From Terriglobus roseus (GTDB lineage: Bacteria > Acidobacteriota > Terriglobia > Terriglobales > Acidobacteriaceae): a stretch of DNA of 64,000 nt. Positions 8,567-16,659 of the stretch are shown here, one piece after another. Within the stretch, counting starts at the first letter, position 1, and each line of letters opens with the position of its first letter. A program made the translations under genes and the position numbers. Under the pieces are notes generated by a model. It saw nothing but the letters and a program-made list of their open reading frames with translations, was not told where the DNA came from and ran no database searches. The stretch covers positions 4,154,001 to 4,218,000 of the forward strand of contig NZ_LT629690.1 of assembly GCF_900102185.1 (NCBI RefSeq), read 5' to 3'.

Positions 8567-9484
8567 ATGTCCGACGTAAAAACACAGGATCCAAAGCGCA
8601 GGGCCCTTGGACGAGGGCTGGAAGCGCTGCTCCCATCCCGGCAAACCGCCCCTGCGCCCACACCAGCCCCTGCCGCCCAAACACCCTCTGGCAAACCGCT
8701 GGAAGTAGACGTCACTGCCATCGTTCGCAACCCGTTCCAGACGCGTACCCGTTTCGACGAAGACGCGCTGAACGAACTGGCACAATCCGTTGCGGCCACA
8801 GGAGTAGTACAGCCCATCGTTGTGCGAGCGCTTCCTGGCGGCAAATACCAGCTCATCGCTGGAGAACGCCGCTGGCTGGCATCGCAGCGCGCAGGCAAGA
8901 AGACCATCCCCGTCATTGTTCGTGAAGTCTCTGACGAGCAGGCGATGGAGATGACCATCGTAGAAAACCTGCAGCGCGCCGACCTCAATCCCATGGAACA
9001 GGCTCGAGCTTATGACCGCCTGGGACGCGAATTCAAGATGACGCAGGAACAGATGGCGCAGCGAACCGGCAAGGAACGCGCCTCGGTGGCCAACTTCCTG
9101 CGGCTGCTGAAGCTTCCCCAGGCCGTGCAGGAAAAGGTAGAAGGTGGAGAACTCAGCTTCGGACACGCTCGCGCCCTGCTGGCCCTGGAATCTGAGGCGC
9201 AGATGCTTGCTGCAGCGCAGAAGATTGTGGCTCTAAGCCTTTCGGTTCGTGGCACGGAAAACTATGTGAAGGGACTCCTGGATCCCGAACGCAAACTCGG
9301 CAAGGTCAAGGCAGACGAGGAACCTGAAATTGATCCCAACGTGAAGGCAGCACAAGACAAGCTGCAGCGTTCGTTGGGATTGAAGGTTCGTATTGAAGAC
9401 ACCCGCGGCAAAGGGCGAGTGGTCATTGAATACAGCAACCTCGAAGATTTCGACACGCTGCTGACCATGCTCTCCGCAAACTAA
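8567..9484 (+). CDS. parB: Chromosome-partitioning protein ParB/Spo0J
   Basis: A 305-residue ParB/Spo0J protein. The N-terminal CTPase domain shows the GERRWLAS motif (the GERRxRA arginine patch) and ENLQRADLNPMEQA; a helix-turn-helix follows at MTQEQMAQRTGKERASV, which reads parS. The C-terminal dimerisation segment is separated by a charged linker rich in Glu and Lys (near residues 245-265). It sits 37 bases after parA, with a modest AGGA ribosome binding site, and is very likely co-transcribed. Confidence 0.95.
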   Translation: MSDVKTQDPKRRALGRGLEALLPSRQTAPAPTPAPAAQTPSGKPLEVDVTAIVRNPFQTRTRFDEDALNELAQSVAATGVVQPIVVRALPGGKYQLIAGERRWLASQRAGKKTIPVIVREVSDEQAMEMTIVENLQRADLNPMEQARAYDRLGREFKMTQEQMAQRTGKERASVANFLRLLKLPQAVQEKVEGGELSFGHARALLALESEAQMLAAAQKIVALSLSVRGTENYVKGLLDPERKLGKVKADEEPEIDPNVKAAQDKLQRSLGLKVRIEDTRGKGRVVIEYSNLEDFDTLLTMLSAN

Positions 9485-9510
9485 GTTCACTATCAGCGAT
9501 AGCCCGCGTT

Positions 9511-9551
9511 GTCTCCTAATCTTTTAGGAGACAACTCCTAAAAGATTAGGA
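9511..9551 (+). terminator. Perfect 17-bp hairpin with an alternative fold after parB
   Basis: TCCTAATCTTTTAGGAG and CTCCTAAAAGATTAGGA (9514-9530 and 9535-9551) are perfectly complementary with an ACAA loop. The left half can instead fold alone: GTCTCCTAA and TTAGGAGAC form nine pairs around a TCTT loop. No U-tract follows on the plus strand. It could be a parB terminator or processing site, or an attenuator for the next gene, whose ATG is 18 bases further on. Confidence 0.6.
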
Positions 9552-9569
9552 CTGAAAGCAAGTCACACC

Positions 9570-10343
9570 ATGATGCAAGCCACCGCGTTCGAATACAAAC
9601 ATCGTTTTCTGATCCATGCGTTGATTTACACACTTTGTTTTGCAGCTCCATGGCCTGACTATCACAACGGCTTCCACGGCCTCACGCTTTGGAGCTTCAT
9701 GCGCAATGGCAGCGCGTGGTTCCGCATCGCAAACAATCTTTCGCAGCCTCAGTACGTTCGCTTCGCAAGCTTCTGGAACGGCACATTGATTGTCATTCTG
9801 CTGTTCGCCTTCGCGGGTGCTTTGTTGCGTACGTGGGGTGCTTCTTATCTTGGCGCGTCCACCGTTAAGAACGGTGGCATGGAAGGCAATCGCGTCATTG
9901 CCGATGGACCATTTCGCTTCGTCCGCAATCCGTTGTATCTCGGAACCATTCTGCACACCGTTGCCCTTGCATTTCTCATGCGGCCAGAGGCTGCGGTTCT
10001 CTGCATCATCCTCATCACCATTGTTCAACTGCGTCTGATCGGCCGCGAAGAACCATACCTAATGGGCCACCTTGGCGAAACCTACCGCGCATATGTTGAA
10101 GAAGTCCCACGCATCATTCCGTCACTGAAGCCATGCACGGCTTCAGGCACCAACCGCCCGGACTGGAAGCAGGGCATCCTCAGCGAGTTCTACATGCTGG
10201 GCGCAGCCATCTCTTTCGCAGCATTGGGATGGGCTGATGGCTTTAACTGGGAGAACACGGTGCCGCACGTCATCCAAGGCATCCTCATCTCGCTCGGCAT
10301 CTCCATCGTCCTCCGCGCGTTCATTCCAAAGTCCGAACTCTAG
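9570..10343 (+). CDS. ICMT/PEMT-like membrane methyltransferase
   Basis: A 257-residue multi-pass membrane protein of the isoprenylcysteine carboxyl methyltransferase family. The SAM-binding region is recognisable in GPFRFVRNPLYLGT and the C-terminal REEPYLMGHLGETYRAYVEEVPR. About six hydrophobic helices are spread over the length. Bacterial members methylate small lipophilic or unknown substrates; prenylated proteins are not expected here. The 3' end overlaps the convergent gene by four bases. Two adjacent ATG codons make the start uncertain by one residue. Confidence 0.7.
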   Translation: MMQATAFEYKHRFLIHALIYTLCFAAPWPDYHNGFHGLTLWSFMRNGSAWFRIANNLSQPQYVRFASFWNGTLIVILLFAFAGALLRTWGASYLGASTVKNGGMEGNRVIADGPFRFVRNPLYLGTILHTVALAFLMRPEAAVLCIILITIVQLRLIGREEPYLMGHLGETYRAYVEEVPRIIPSLKPCTASGTNRPDWKQGILSEFYMLGAAISFAALGWADGFNWENTVPHVIQGILISLGISIVLRAFIPKSEL

Positions 10344-11416
10344 GCCATCGCCAGGGCGCGCTCTGCATCGCTGAAAGGCCGCGAGCGCGCAACGGAGATG
10401 CCACGCACTGAATTCTTCCGATTGCCACCCACGGCGCAGTAGAAGTGATACAGGTCGCCGTTGTGCATCACCACGGAAGGCTTGTGCGCGTAGATGCCAT
10501 CCACCGATCCCGGCGCCCCCACATTCACCACTGGCTCTTCCTGCTTAGTTGCGTGGAAGAGATCAGGGCCGCTGGCCACCAGGTCGCGCGCCACACCTTT
10601 GTCATCCAGTCCAAAGTAGAAGAACGCCCATTCCCTGCCGTTCTTCAACACACACGGATCGCTCGCAAAGTGCGCGTCATAAGATCCCGCAGGCCCATTG
10701 CGCAGAATCGGATTGCCCTCGTAACGCGTCCACGTCTTCAGATCTTTTGACGTCGCCACACCCGTCTGCTCATGCCATGGTCCCGTGGTGTGGTCCTTCG
10801 CGTTGTAGAAGAGATAGAACGTATCACCCTCGCGCAGCAGACACGGTTTGTACAGCCCGCCTCGCTCCCACGCCGCGCCATCTTCCGAGCGCAGAATGAT
10901 GTCGCCCGGCGTCCATGCAAGACCATCCTTGCTATGCGCCAAGCCGATCACCGCAGCGCCGCTCTCATAGCCCTGCGAAGGATACGCGTGATACGCGCCC
11001 ACATAGCTGCCCTGCACGCGTTGAATGCGGCCCTGCGATGTCAGGTCGTTCTCGCGCAGAATCCAGTTCATGGCCACGTTGTATTTCAGTACAGGATTGT
11101 TGGGGTCGCGCCGCAGAATGCAGCCCACCTTCTTCCATCGCAACAGGTCTTCTGACGAAGCGAGGCCCGTCTGATAGCCAATGCCGTCAAAGGCAACAAA
11201 CGTCATGTGCCAGAGATTGCCGTTGCGAAACACAAAAGGGCAGTCAACACTCTTGCTGTCATACGCGCCGGCTTCGTTTGACGGCCCCAGTACAAGCCGA
11301 TCCAGCTTGAAGGGCGACAGCAGCGAACGCGGTTCTGCGCTCCGTGGCGCGGCATAGGCATGCGAAGCCGCAAATGCAGAGAGAGCAAGAAAGCGCCGGC
11401 GAGAGAGGGCATACAT
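10340..11416 (-). CDS. Secreted glycoside hydrolase, GH43/GH32-like beta-propeller
   Basis: A 358-residue protein with a Tat-like export signal (MYALSRRRFLALSAFAA). Segments such as WHMTFVAFDGIG, YKPCLLREGDTFYLFYNAK and DPCVLKNGREWAFFYFG are typical of five-bladed beta-propeller glycosidases, with repeated blades of 50-60 residues. The family is assigned by this pattern; exact family and substrate (arabinan, xylan or fructan) cannot be settled, and the catalytic Asp/Glu are not identified with certainty. The ATG given has a GGGAG site seven bases upstream; the eight residues of the longer frame precede the twin-arginine signal and look unreal. Confidence 0.65.
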   Translation of the reverse strand: MYALSRRRFLALSAFAASHAYAAPRSAEPRSLLSPFKLDRLVLGPSNEAGAYDSKSVDCPFVFRNGNLWHMTFVAFDGIGYQTGLASSEDLLRWKKVGCILRRDPNNPVLKYNVAMNWILRENDLTSQGRIQRVQGSYVGAYHAYPSQGYESGAAVIGLAHSKDGLAWTPGDIILRSEDGAAWERGGLYKPCLLREGDTFYLFYNAKDHTTGPWHEQTGVATSKDLKTWTRYEGNPILRNGPAGSYDAHFASDPCVLKNGREWAFFYFGLDDKGVARDLVASGPDLFHATKQEEPVVNVGAPGSVDGIYAHKPSVVMHNGDLYHFYCAVGGNRKNSVRGISVARSRPFSDAERALAMA

Positions 11417-11520
11417 AGCGACTCCCTTATACGTCAGCACCAGGGCAAAGCAAAAGCCGCGACAGCGTATAGCCGTCGCGGCTCTGTATGCTTTTGCGAA
11501 GCGTCTGCCTCGCTGTGAAA

Positions 11521-11829
11521 CTACTTCTTGGCGGCAGCCTTAACCGGAGCGATTGCGTCCTTAGCAGCCTTGGCCACGCGGAACTTCACAACGGTCTTTG
11601 CCTTGATCTTGATGGCTTCGCCGGTCTGGGGGTTGCGGCCCGTGCGTGCCTTGCGCTCTGCCTTCACCAGCTTGCCCAGTCCGGGGATGGTGAACTCGCC
11701 GTTCTTCTTGGTCTCCTTGACTGCGGTCGCGGCCAGCGTGTCAAAGAACAGGGCAACCTGCTTGTTGGGCAGTTCGAGCTGCTCTGCGATGGTGCGGATC
11801 AGTGCGGTCTTGGTCAGTCCCTTTGCCAT
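11521..11829 (-). CDS. HU-family nucleoid DNA-binding protein
   Basis: A 102-residue histone-like protein. It shows the dimer core (TKTALIRTIAEQL), the FTIPGLGKL strand and the DNA-bending arm GRNPQTGE, followed by an extra Lys/Ala-rich tail (VAKAAKDAIAPVKAAAKK) beyond the usual 90-residue HU length. Such tails occur in several phyla and add DNA affinity. A good AAGGAGT ribosome binding site lies seven bases before the ATG. It appears to be a single gene. Confidence 0.93.
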   Translation of the reverse strand: MAKGLTKTALIRTIAEQLELPNKQVALFFDTLAATAVKETKKNGEFTIPGLGKLVKAERKARTGRNPQTGEAIKIKAKTVVKFRVAKAAKDAIAPVKAAAKK

Positions 11830-12184
11830 TTGGTGTTACTCCTTCGTTTGAGAAAAATCTCTTGGATTGTGGGTTATGGTCCCGCTTGCAGAAATCGCCT
11901 GTGTTCATGCGGGTTCCACAACCGTTCCGCATATCACGATGGACTTTTGCGCACCGGTTGTCAATCGGTAAACATTGGTTTTTTAAGGTTTTCTTGGGTT
12001 TTTGTTGGCTTTTCTGTGGAAAGGTGCCCATCGGGGTACATTCAGCGTTCCAAAACTGTACATCTGGCCGTAAAAATCACTGAATTTTCTGAAACCAATC
12101 TCGCGTCCTGACCCGTCTTTAGGCTCAGACTCTGGCCGCTGCAATCTTCCGACCGGGGTATTGCTGATTGAAGAAAGAACCGCC
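11830..12184. other. Intergenic region between divergent HU and Spy-like genes
   Basis: 355 bases without a gene. It must hold both divergent promoters. On the minus strand a TTGACA (complement of 11959-11964) is a possible -35 box for HU, but no good -10 stands at the right distance. The middle is T-rich on the plus strand (GGTTTTTTAAGG, GGGTTTTTGTTGGC). No hairpin, tRNA or repeat was seen. Confidence 0.5.
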
Positions 12185-12571
12185 ATGAACATGACAACGA
12201 TCCGCACCTTCGCCACACGCATGAGCGTCGTGGCTGTCTGTAGCGCAGCACTCTGTTCCACGCCGATGCAGGCCCAGGGCCGAGGCATGATGGCACCCGA
12301 ACAGCGCGTGGAGGCCATCGACAAGGCCGTCACTCTCACCCCGGATCAGAAGACCAAGATCCTGGCGCTCTACACCGAAGACCAGAAGAAGATGCAGGCC
12401 CTTCGCGACGCGCAGGACCCCGACATGCGCACCAAGATGATGGACATGCGCAAAGACGAGAACACCAAGATTAAGGACATGCTCACCGACGAGCAGAAGC
12501 CCAAGTTCGATCAGTACGTCGCATCCATGCCCATGGGCCGCCCCGCTGGCGGACCGCCCCCTCAGCAGTAA
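12185..12571 (+). CDS. Periplasmic Spy/CpxP-like LTxxQ protein
   Basis: A 128-residue secreted protein: signal peptide to about residue 31 (cleavage near PMQAQG), then a helical charged core and a Pro/Gly-rich end (GRPAGGPPPQQ). LTPDQKTKILALY and LTDEQKPKFDQY are two copies of the LTxxQ motif of the Spy/CpxP family, which bind unfolded proteins or sense envelope stress in proteobacteria. Met-rich stretches (MRTKMMDMRKDE) recall metal-responsive members. Function here is inference. The start was chosen to begin at the signal peptide. A strong terminator follows. Confidence 0.7.
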   Translation: MNMTTIRTFATRMSVVAVCSAALCSTPMQAQGRGMMAPEQRVEAIDKAVTLTPDQKTKILALYTEDQKKMQALRDAQDPDMRTKMMDMRKDENTKIKDMLTDEQKPKFDQYVASMPMGRPAGGPPPQQ

Positions 12572-12605
12572 AAAGTTTTCTCCGAAAGCGGCCCTCTCCG
12601 CTAAA

Positions 12606-12641
12606 CGGGCAGGGAGTGGATGCTCCCTGCCCGGACTTTTT
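12606..12641 (+). terminator. Rho-independent terminator of the Spy-like gene
   Basis: An 11-bp perfect stem (CGGGCAGGGAG with CTCCCTGCCCG), six-base loop, followed by ACTTTTT. It ends about 80 bases before the next start codon. Confidence 0.88.
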
Positions 12642-12718
12642 GCTGGAAGCAACATCCTGCCAAGACACGGCATGCCTTGCTGCATCTGGCAATCAGGACT
12701 AGGCTGTGTCCTGCGTCC

Positions 12719-13492
12719 ATGCGAATCCCCTTTCAGCTTCGCTCCACCGTCGTGCTTCTTGCACTTCTGAATACAGCAGGCGCGCAGCAGAGCCCTAAAG
12801 CTGCAATCACATTCGAGACAGCAGCGATTCATCCCTCTCACGTAGCACCAGGATGCTCCAGCATCCCGCCACCAGGCAGCGGCCACTTTGACGCCACCTG
12901 CCTCACGTTACGGAACCTTGTGGAGATCGCTTTTAAGCCGGAATACCCTGACTCCATCGAAGGGCCACCGCACGCGCTCGATTCTCAGTACGACATTCGC
13001 GCAAGCCTTCCTGACGGCGTCACGTGGAACTATGACTCCCTGCGTCCCCTAATGCAGCAACTTCTCATCGAACGCTTCCACCTGGCCTATCACTTCGGAA
13101 GCAAGTTAGTCTCCGGCTACGAGATCACCACGGACAAGAGCGGCACCAAACTCACTTCTATCAGTCCCGATTCCGTGAAGTGGGGTATGAAGGCTGGAGA
13201 GCTCTCACAGAACTTCTTCGCTCCAGGTCACATTCAGAGTCGCGGAATCGATACAGACGGAATTGCAGGCATGCTGTCTCTCGCAGCTCGCACGCCTGTT
13301 GTGAATCACACTGGCCTCACCGGTCTTTACAACATGGATTTGCGTTACGCGCCCGATGAAAGCACGTCGTCCGATCTGCCGTCCTTGCCTATGGCAATTA
13401 AGGAACAACTGGGCCTTAATCTGAAGCCGGCAAAAGTTCCGGTGCAGACAATCGTCATCGACCATGTCGATGAAGTCCCCGTAGCGAATTAA
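12719..13492 (+). CDS. TIGR03435 family soil-associated protein (isolated copy)
   Basis: A 257-residue secreted protein with a signal peptide (MRIPFQLRSTVVLLALL, cleavage near AGAQQ). It has the TIGR03435 layout: ITFETAAIHPSH (counterpart of FDVVSIKPHK), LLIERFHLAYHFGSKLVSGYEIT, the block VVNHTGLTGLYNMDLRYAPDE, and the ending EQLGLNLKPAKVPVQTIVIDHVD. Family function is unknown; members are greatly expanded in Acidobacteriota. Compared with the five-gene array it has lost the KPHK motif. The frame extends 33 codons upstream through the terminator, so the internal ATG is preferred. Confidence 0.85.
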   Translation: MRIPFQLRSTVVLLALLNTAGAQQSPKAAITFETAAIHPSHVAPGCSSIPPPGSGHFDATCLTLRNLVEIAFKPEYPDSIEGPPHALDSQYDIRASLPDGVTWNYDSLRPLMQQLLIERFHLAYHFGSKLVSGYEITTDKSGTKLTSISPDSVKWGMKAGELSQNFFAPGHIQSRGIDTDGIAGMLSLAARTPVVNHTGLTGLYNMDLRYAPDESTSSDLPSLPMAIKEQLGLNLKPAKVPVQTIVIDHVDEVPVAN

Positions 13493-13499
13493 CAAACTT

Positions 13500-14195
13500 C
13501 TAGAAGAACGTTCGCCGTGGCGTCTTCACCAACAGCGGTGCATTCAGCAGCGCAACCAGCGGCGCCGCAGCGCGGAATCGCTTCACAATCTCATCGTGCA
13601 GCTTCGCGGTCGTGACCACCTCCGCGGGCAACGTCACAGACACTCCCCACTTCCGGTCCCGCAAATATTCTGCCGCCGGATCGTCCGCAGCAAAGCCCTT
13701 CGGCACACGCGTCAGCGGCATCGTCTCCAGGTCCGGCAACAGCTTGCGCAGCTTCTTGTCACCCATCAATGCGCGCATCTCTTCATGGTTCTGCTGCAGG
13801 TGCCTGCGAATGGCCAGCATCTGGTCTGGCTGCGGCATGAACGCACCCACGGCGACTACAACATCATCCGCACCAATGTGCGCATAGAACCCCGCGCCGC
13901 TCGTCTTCGACAACGACGATGGGGACCACCATGCACCCACATGCGTTTTGTACGGCTTCTTGTCACTGCTGAAACGCGTATCGCGATAGATGCGGAACAT
14001 CGCCTTCGGCGCAGGCTTCACACACTCCGGAGCGAAGTCCACCATCGCGTGGTTGATCTCCTCAATCAACGCAAGCCACGGAGCCTTCACTTCCTGTTCA
14101 AAGACACTCTTGCGATCGTTGAACCAGTTGCGATCATTGTTGCGCTTCAGGCCTTTCAGAAAACGAATCGCGGCAGGAGAAAAGTGTGTCGGCAT
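13500..14195 (-). CDS. DUF2461 (TIGR02453) family protein
   Basis: A 231-residue cytoplasmic protein of unknown function, recognised by FLKGLKRNNDRNWFNDRKSVFE, FRIYRDTRFSSDKKPYKTH and YAHIGADDVVVAVGAFMPQPDQ. The pattern covers the whole length. No catalytic residues are established for the family. A TAGAAT hexamer stands ten bases before the ATG and no Shine-Dalgarno is visible, so the mRNA is probably almost leaderless. Convergent with the upstream TIGR03435 gene (7-base gap). Confidence 0.85.
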   Translation of the reverse strand: MPTHFSPAAIRFLKGLKRNNDRNWFNDRKSVFEQEVKAPWLALIEEINHAMVDFAPECVKPAPKAMFRIYRDTRFSSDKKPYKTHVGAWWSPSSLSKTSGAGFYAHIGADDVVVAVGAFMPQPDQMLAIRRHLQQNHEEMRALMGDKKLRKLLPDLETMPLTRVPKGFAADDPAAEYLRDRKWGVSVTLPAEVVTTAKLHDEIVKRFRAAAPLVALLNAPLLVKTPRRTFF

Positions 14196-14335
14196 AACGA
14201 TTTAGATTCTATGTCGCACCAAAAGAAGCAGCACGACGGCCTTGCGTTGTCTTATTCAAAAAGGAATATGCTTAGACATGGCCAGAACATCGGTCAGAAA
14301 GTCGTTGTGGAATCGGCCCGGAGGGGCCACTCTTC

Positions 14336-15277
14336 ATGGAAGGCTCAGGTTTTCCGCTCGCAGGAATCATTCTCCTCGCAATTCTTGGTCTTATCGCCCT
14401 CGTCACATTGCTCAAAACTCTGTACACCGTCCGCACCTCGCAGGCCGGTGTTGTCGAACGCTTTGGCAAATTCCATCGCATCGTGCGCCCCGGCTTGCAC
14501 GTTCTCATTCCGTACGCGGAACGCGTCTTCTTCGTTGATCTCCAGGTTCAACAGGTGCAGTTTTCGGTAGAGACCAAGACGCGCGACAACGTCTTCGTAC
14601 AAATCCCCGTCAGTGTGCAGTATCAGGTCGTCGACGACAAAGTCTTCGATGCCGTCTATCGGCTCTCGCGTCCGCAGAAACAGATTGAAAGCTTCGTGTT
14701 CAACTCCATCCTCGGCCATGTACCCAAGCTCACGCTCGACGAAACGTTTGAGCAGATGAGCGGCATCTCCATCGCCGTAAAGACGGAGCTCGATCACACC
14801 ATGCACGACTTCGGCTTCAACATCCTCACCGCGCTCGTCACGGACATCATTCCAGACAGCAAGGTGAAAGAAGCCATGAACGACATCAACGCCGCACAGC
14901 GCAGCCAGGTGGCTGCAATGGCGCGCGGTGAAGCCGACAAGATTCTGAAGGTGAAGCAGGCAGAAGCGGAAGCCGAAAGCAAAGCTCTGCAGGGCCGTGG
15001 TATCGCCGCAGAACGCCAGGCCATCATCGACGGCCTGCGCGCCTCCATCGAACACTTCCGCGAAGCCGTTCCCGGGGCCACCGCGGAAGACGTCATGGCG
15101 CTCGTCCTGCTTACGCAATACTTTGACACGCTGAAAGACATTGGCATTCGCAGCGGAACCAACACGCTGTTCCTGCCCAACAATCCCGGCGCTGCAAACG
15201 ACTTCCTGCAACAGATCCTCGCCGGCCTTCGAGCAGGAACACATCGCGGCAGCATGGGTGAATCCGCCACAAAGTAA
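14336..15277 (+). CDS. SPFH/Band 7 membrane protein (stomatin-like)
   Basis: A 313-residue protein with one N-terminal membrane helix (residues 5-25), an SPFH domain (TSQAGVVERFGKFHRIVRPGLH onward), then a long coiled-coil (AQRSQVAAMARGEADKILKVKQAEAEAESKALQGRG) and a short globular end. This is the prohibitin/stomatin organisation; such proteins form oligomeric rings in the membrane and may organise domains or restrain proteases. The usual NfeD partner is not next to it. Ribosome binding site GGAGGGG 11 bases upstream. A strong terminator follows. Confidence 0.9.
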   Translation: MEGSGFPLAGIILLAILGLIALVTLLKTLYTVRTSQAGVVERFGKFHRIVRPGLHVLIPYAERVFFVDLQVQQVQFSVETKTRDNVFVQIPVSVQYQVVDDKVFDAVYRLSRPQKQIESFVFNSILGHVPKLTLDETFEQMSGISIAVKTELDHTMHDFGFNILTALVTDIIPDSKVKEAMNDINAAQRSQVAAMARGEADKILKVKQAEAEAESKALQGRGIAAERQAIIDGLRASIEHFREAVPGATAEDVMALVLLTQYFDTLKDIGIRSGTNTLFLPNNPGAANDFLQQILAGLRAGTHRGSMGESATK

Positions 15278-15298
15278 TCGCCACATCGCAGTAACAAC

Positions 15299-15329
15299 AG
15301 AGGGTTGCGACACATCGTCGCAACCCTCT
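15299..15329 (+). terminator. Terminator after the SPFH gene
   Basis: A 13-bp perfect stem (AGAGGGTTGCGAC with GTCGCAACCCTCT) around ACATC, followed by only a weak T-rich run (TCTACTGCTCCTT). It ends 26 bases before the TATACT upstream of the next gene. Confidence 0.75.
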
Positions 15330-15371
15330 TCTACTGCTCCTTATCGAACGACAGTTATACTTCGTTCGCAT

Positions 15372-16226
15372 ATGAAGACGGCCGCGCGACTGCTTGCTCT
15401 CCTGCTCTTTGTCCCTCTGCTTTGCCATGCGCAGAGCAAGCTATACACGCAGCTCTATGTCTTCGGCGACAGTTACTCCGACTCAGGCGCAGGCTACATC
15501 GATGGCAACGGGCCAACCGCCGTCGTCTACCTCGCGCAGCGCCTCGACATTCCCTTCACATATTTCGGCGACCCCAAAACACAAACCGAACACCCCATCC
15601 ATGAAGGCCTCAACTTCGCTGTAAGCGGCGCACGCACAGGAGAAGGAAAAGGCAGCTACGGCCCACATCGAGAGTTGCTCGGACGAGGCATGTCGACTCA
15701 AGTCGATGACTTCGCCGCGCTAGTGAAATCAGGCGACGTGCACTTCGACGCAGAGCAGACCATGTTCTTCCTGCTCGGTGGCTTGAATGACCGCACGCTA
15801 CCAGCGGGGCAAACACGCACCAACGAAGAAGCGCTCATCGACACGCTCTACGGTCTCGGAGCACGTCGTTTCATGGTCGCTTTGCTACCAGTGAAGATTC
15901 CGCAATTCGCCACCGCAGGCGAACGCGCAAACGCCGAACTCACTTCAGTACCTCAGGACATGAAAGCGAAGTACCCCGACATCCAGATCGCCCTTAGCAA
16001 CTGGGGCTCCTTTTACGATCAGGCCATCACACATCCATCGCAATACGGCTTCACCAACACAACAGACAAGTGCGCTGGACGCGCTCTACGCAACGAAGAC
16101 ACAACCGAATGCGCCACACCGCAAACCTACTTCTTCTATCACGACGGTCATCCGTCAACCGCTGCACATAAAGTCGTAGGCGACATGTTGTATGACGAAG
16201 CAGTATCGAACAAATCATCGCAATGA
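15372..16226 (+). CDS. Secreted SGNH/GDSL esterase or lipase
   Basis: A 284-residue exported hydrolase: signal peptide to about residue 20 (LLLFVPLLCHAQS), block I with the Ser nucleophile in YVFGDSYSDSGAG, a Gly block (NFAVSGARTGEG), the Asn block (LLGGLNDR), and the C-terminal Asp-His pair in YHDGHPSTAAH. Spacing fits GDSL phospholipase/hemolysin-type enzymes that release acyl or acetyl groups. The frame is open 77 codons upstream through the terminator, so the ATG ten bases after TATACT is preferred. Confidence 0.85.
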   Translation: MKTAARLLALLLFVPLLCHAQSKLYTQLYVFGDSYSDSGAGYIDGNGPTAVVYLAQRLDIPFTYFGDPKTQTEHPIHEGLNFAVSGARTGEGKGSYGPHRELLGRGMSTQVDDFAALVKSGDVHFDAEQTMFFLLGGLNDRTLPAGQTRTNEEALIDTLYGLGARRFMVALLPVKIPQFATAGERANAELTSVPQDMKAKYPDIQIALSNWGSFYDQAITHPSQYGFTNTTDKCAGRALRNEDTTECATPQTYFFYHDGHPSTAAHKVVGDMLYDEAVSNKSSQ

Positions 16227-16239
16227 GAAACTATGAGCC

Positions 16240-16623
16240 ATGGCTCAGGAACCAAACGTATCTCTTTTCTCGTATGGAACATTGCAGTTGCTCTCGGTGC
16301 AGACAGCCCTGTTCAAAAGGCCACTCCAAGGCACTCCTGATGCAATGCCGGGATATCGGCAGACAATGATTGAGCTCACGGATCCTGACGTCATTGCCAA
16401 AAGCGGAACCGCATCACACCCCATGGTCATTCGCACCGGCGATCCCGCTGACAAGGTCGAAGGAACAGTATTCCTCATCACAGAAGATGAATTGGCCGCA
16501 GCAGACAAGTATGAGGTCTCTGATTACAAACGCATCCAAGTTCGTTTGCAATCGGGAACAGACGCGTGGGTATACGTAGAAGCCGGATCCCACAAGGCGA
16601 TTCGTAGCCACACGAAAAAGTAG
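16240..16623 (+). CDS. Gamma-glutamylcyclotransferase-like (AIG2-like) protein
   Basis: A 127-residue single-domain protein with the GGCT-fold signature FSYGTLQLLSVQTALFKR and VEGTVFLITEDELAAADKYEV, where the final Asp/Glu region supplies the acid in the family. Members cyclise gamma-glutamyl amines or remain uncharacterised. It begins 13 bases after the SGNH gene, so co-transcription is plausible. The substrate cannot be read from sequence. Confidence 0.8.
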   Translation: MAQEPNVSLFSYGTLQLLSVQTALFKRPLQGTPDAMPGYRQTMIELTDPDVIAKSGTASHPMVIRTGDPADKVEGTVFLITEDELAAADKYEVSDYKRIQVRLQSGTDAWVYVEAGSHKAIRSHTKK

Positions 16624-16659
16624 TATCCCTCAAAGCCAAGTCATAGTTACATAGCTGCT

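Noticed and set aside
15141-15371. Upstream extension of the SGNH hydrolase
   Set aside because: It would overlap the SPFH gene and run through a strong terminator stem; a clean signal peptide starts at 15372.
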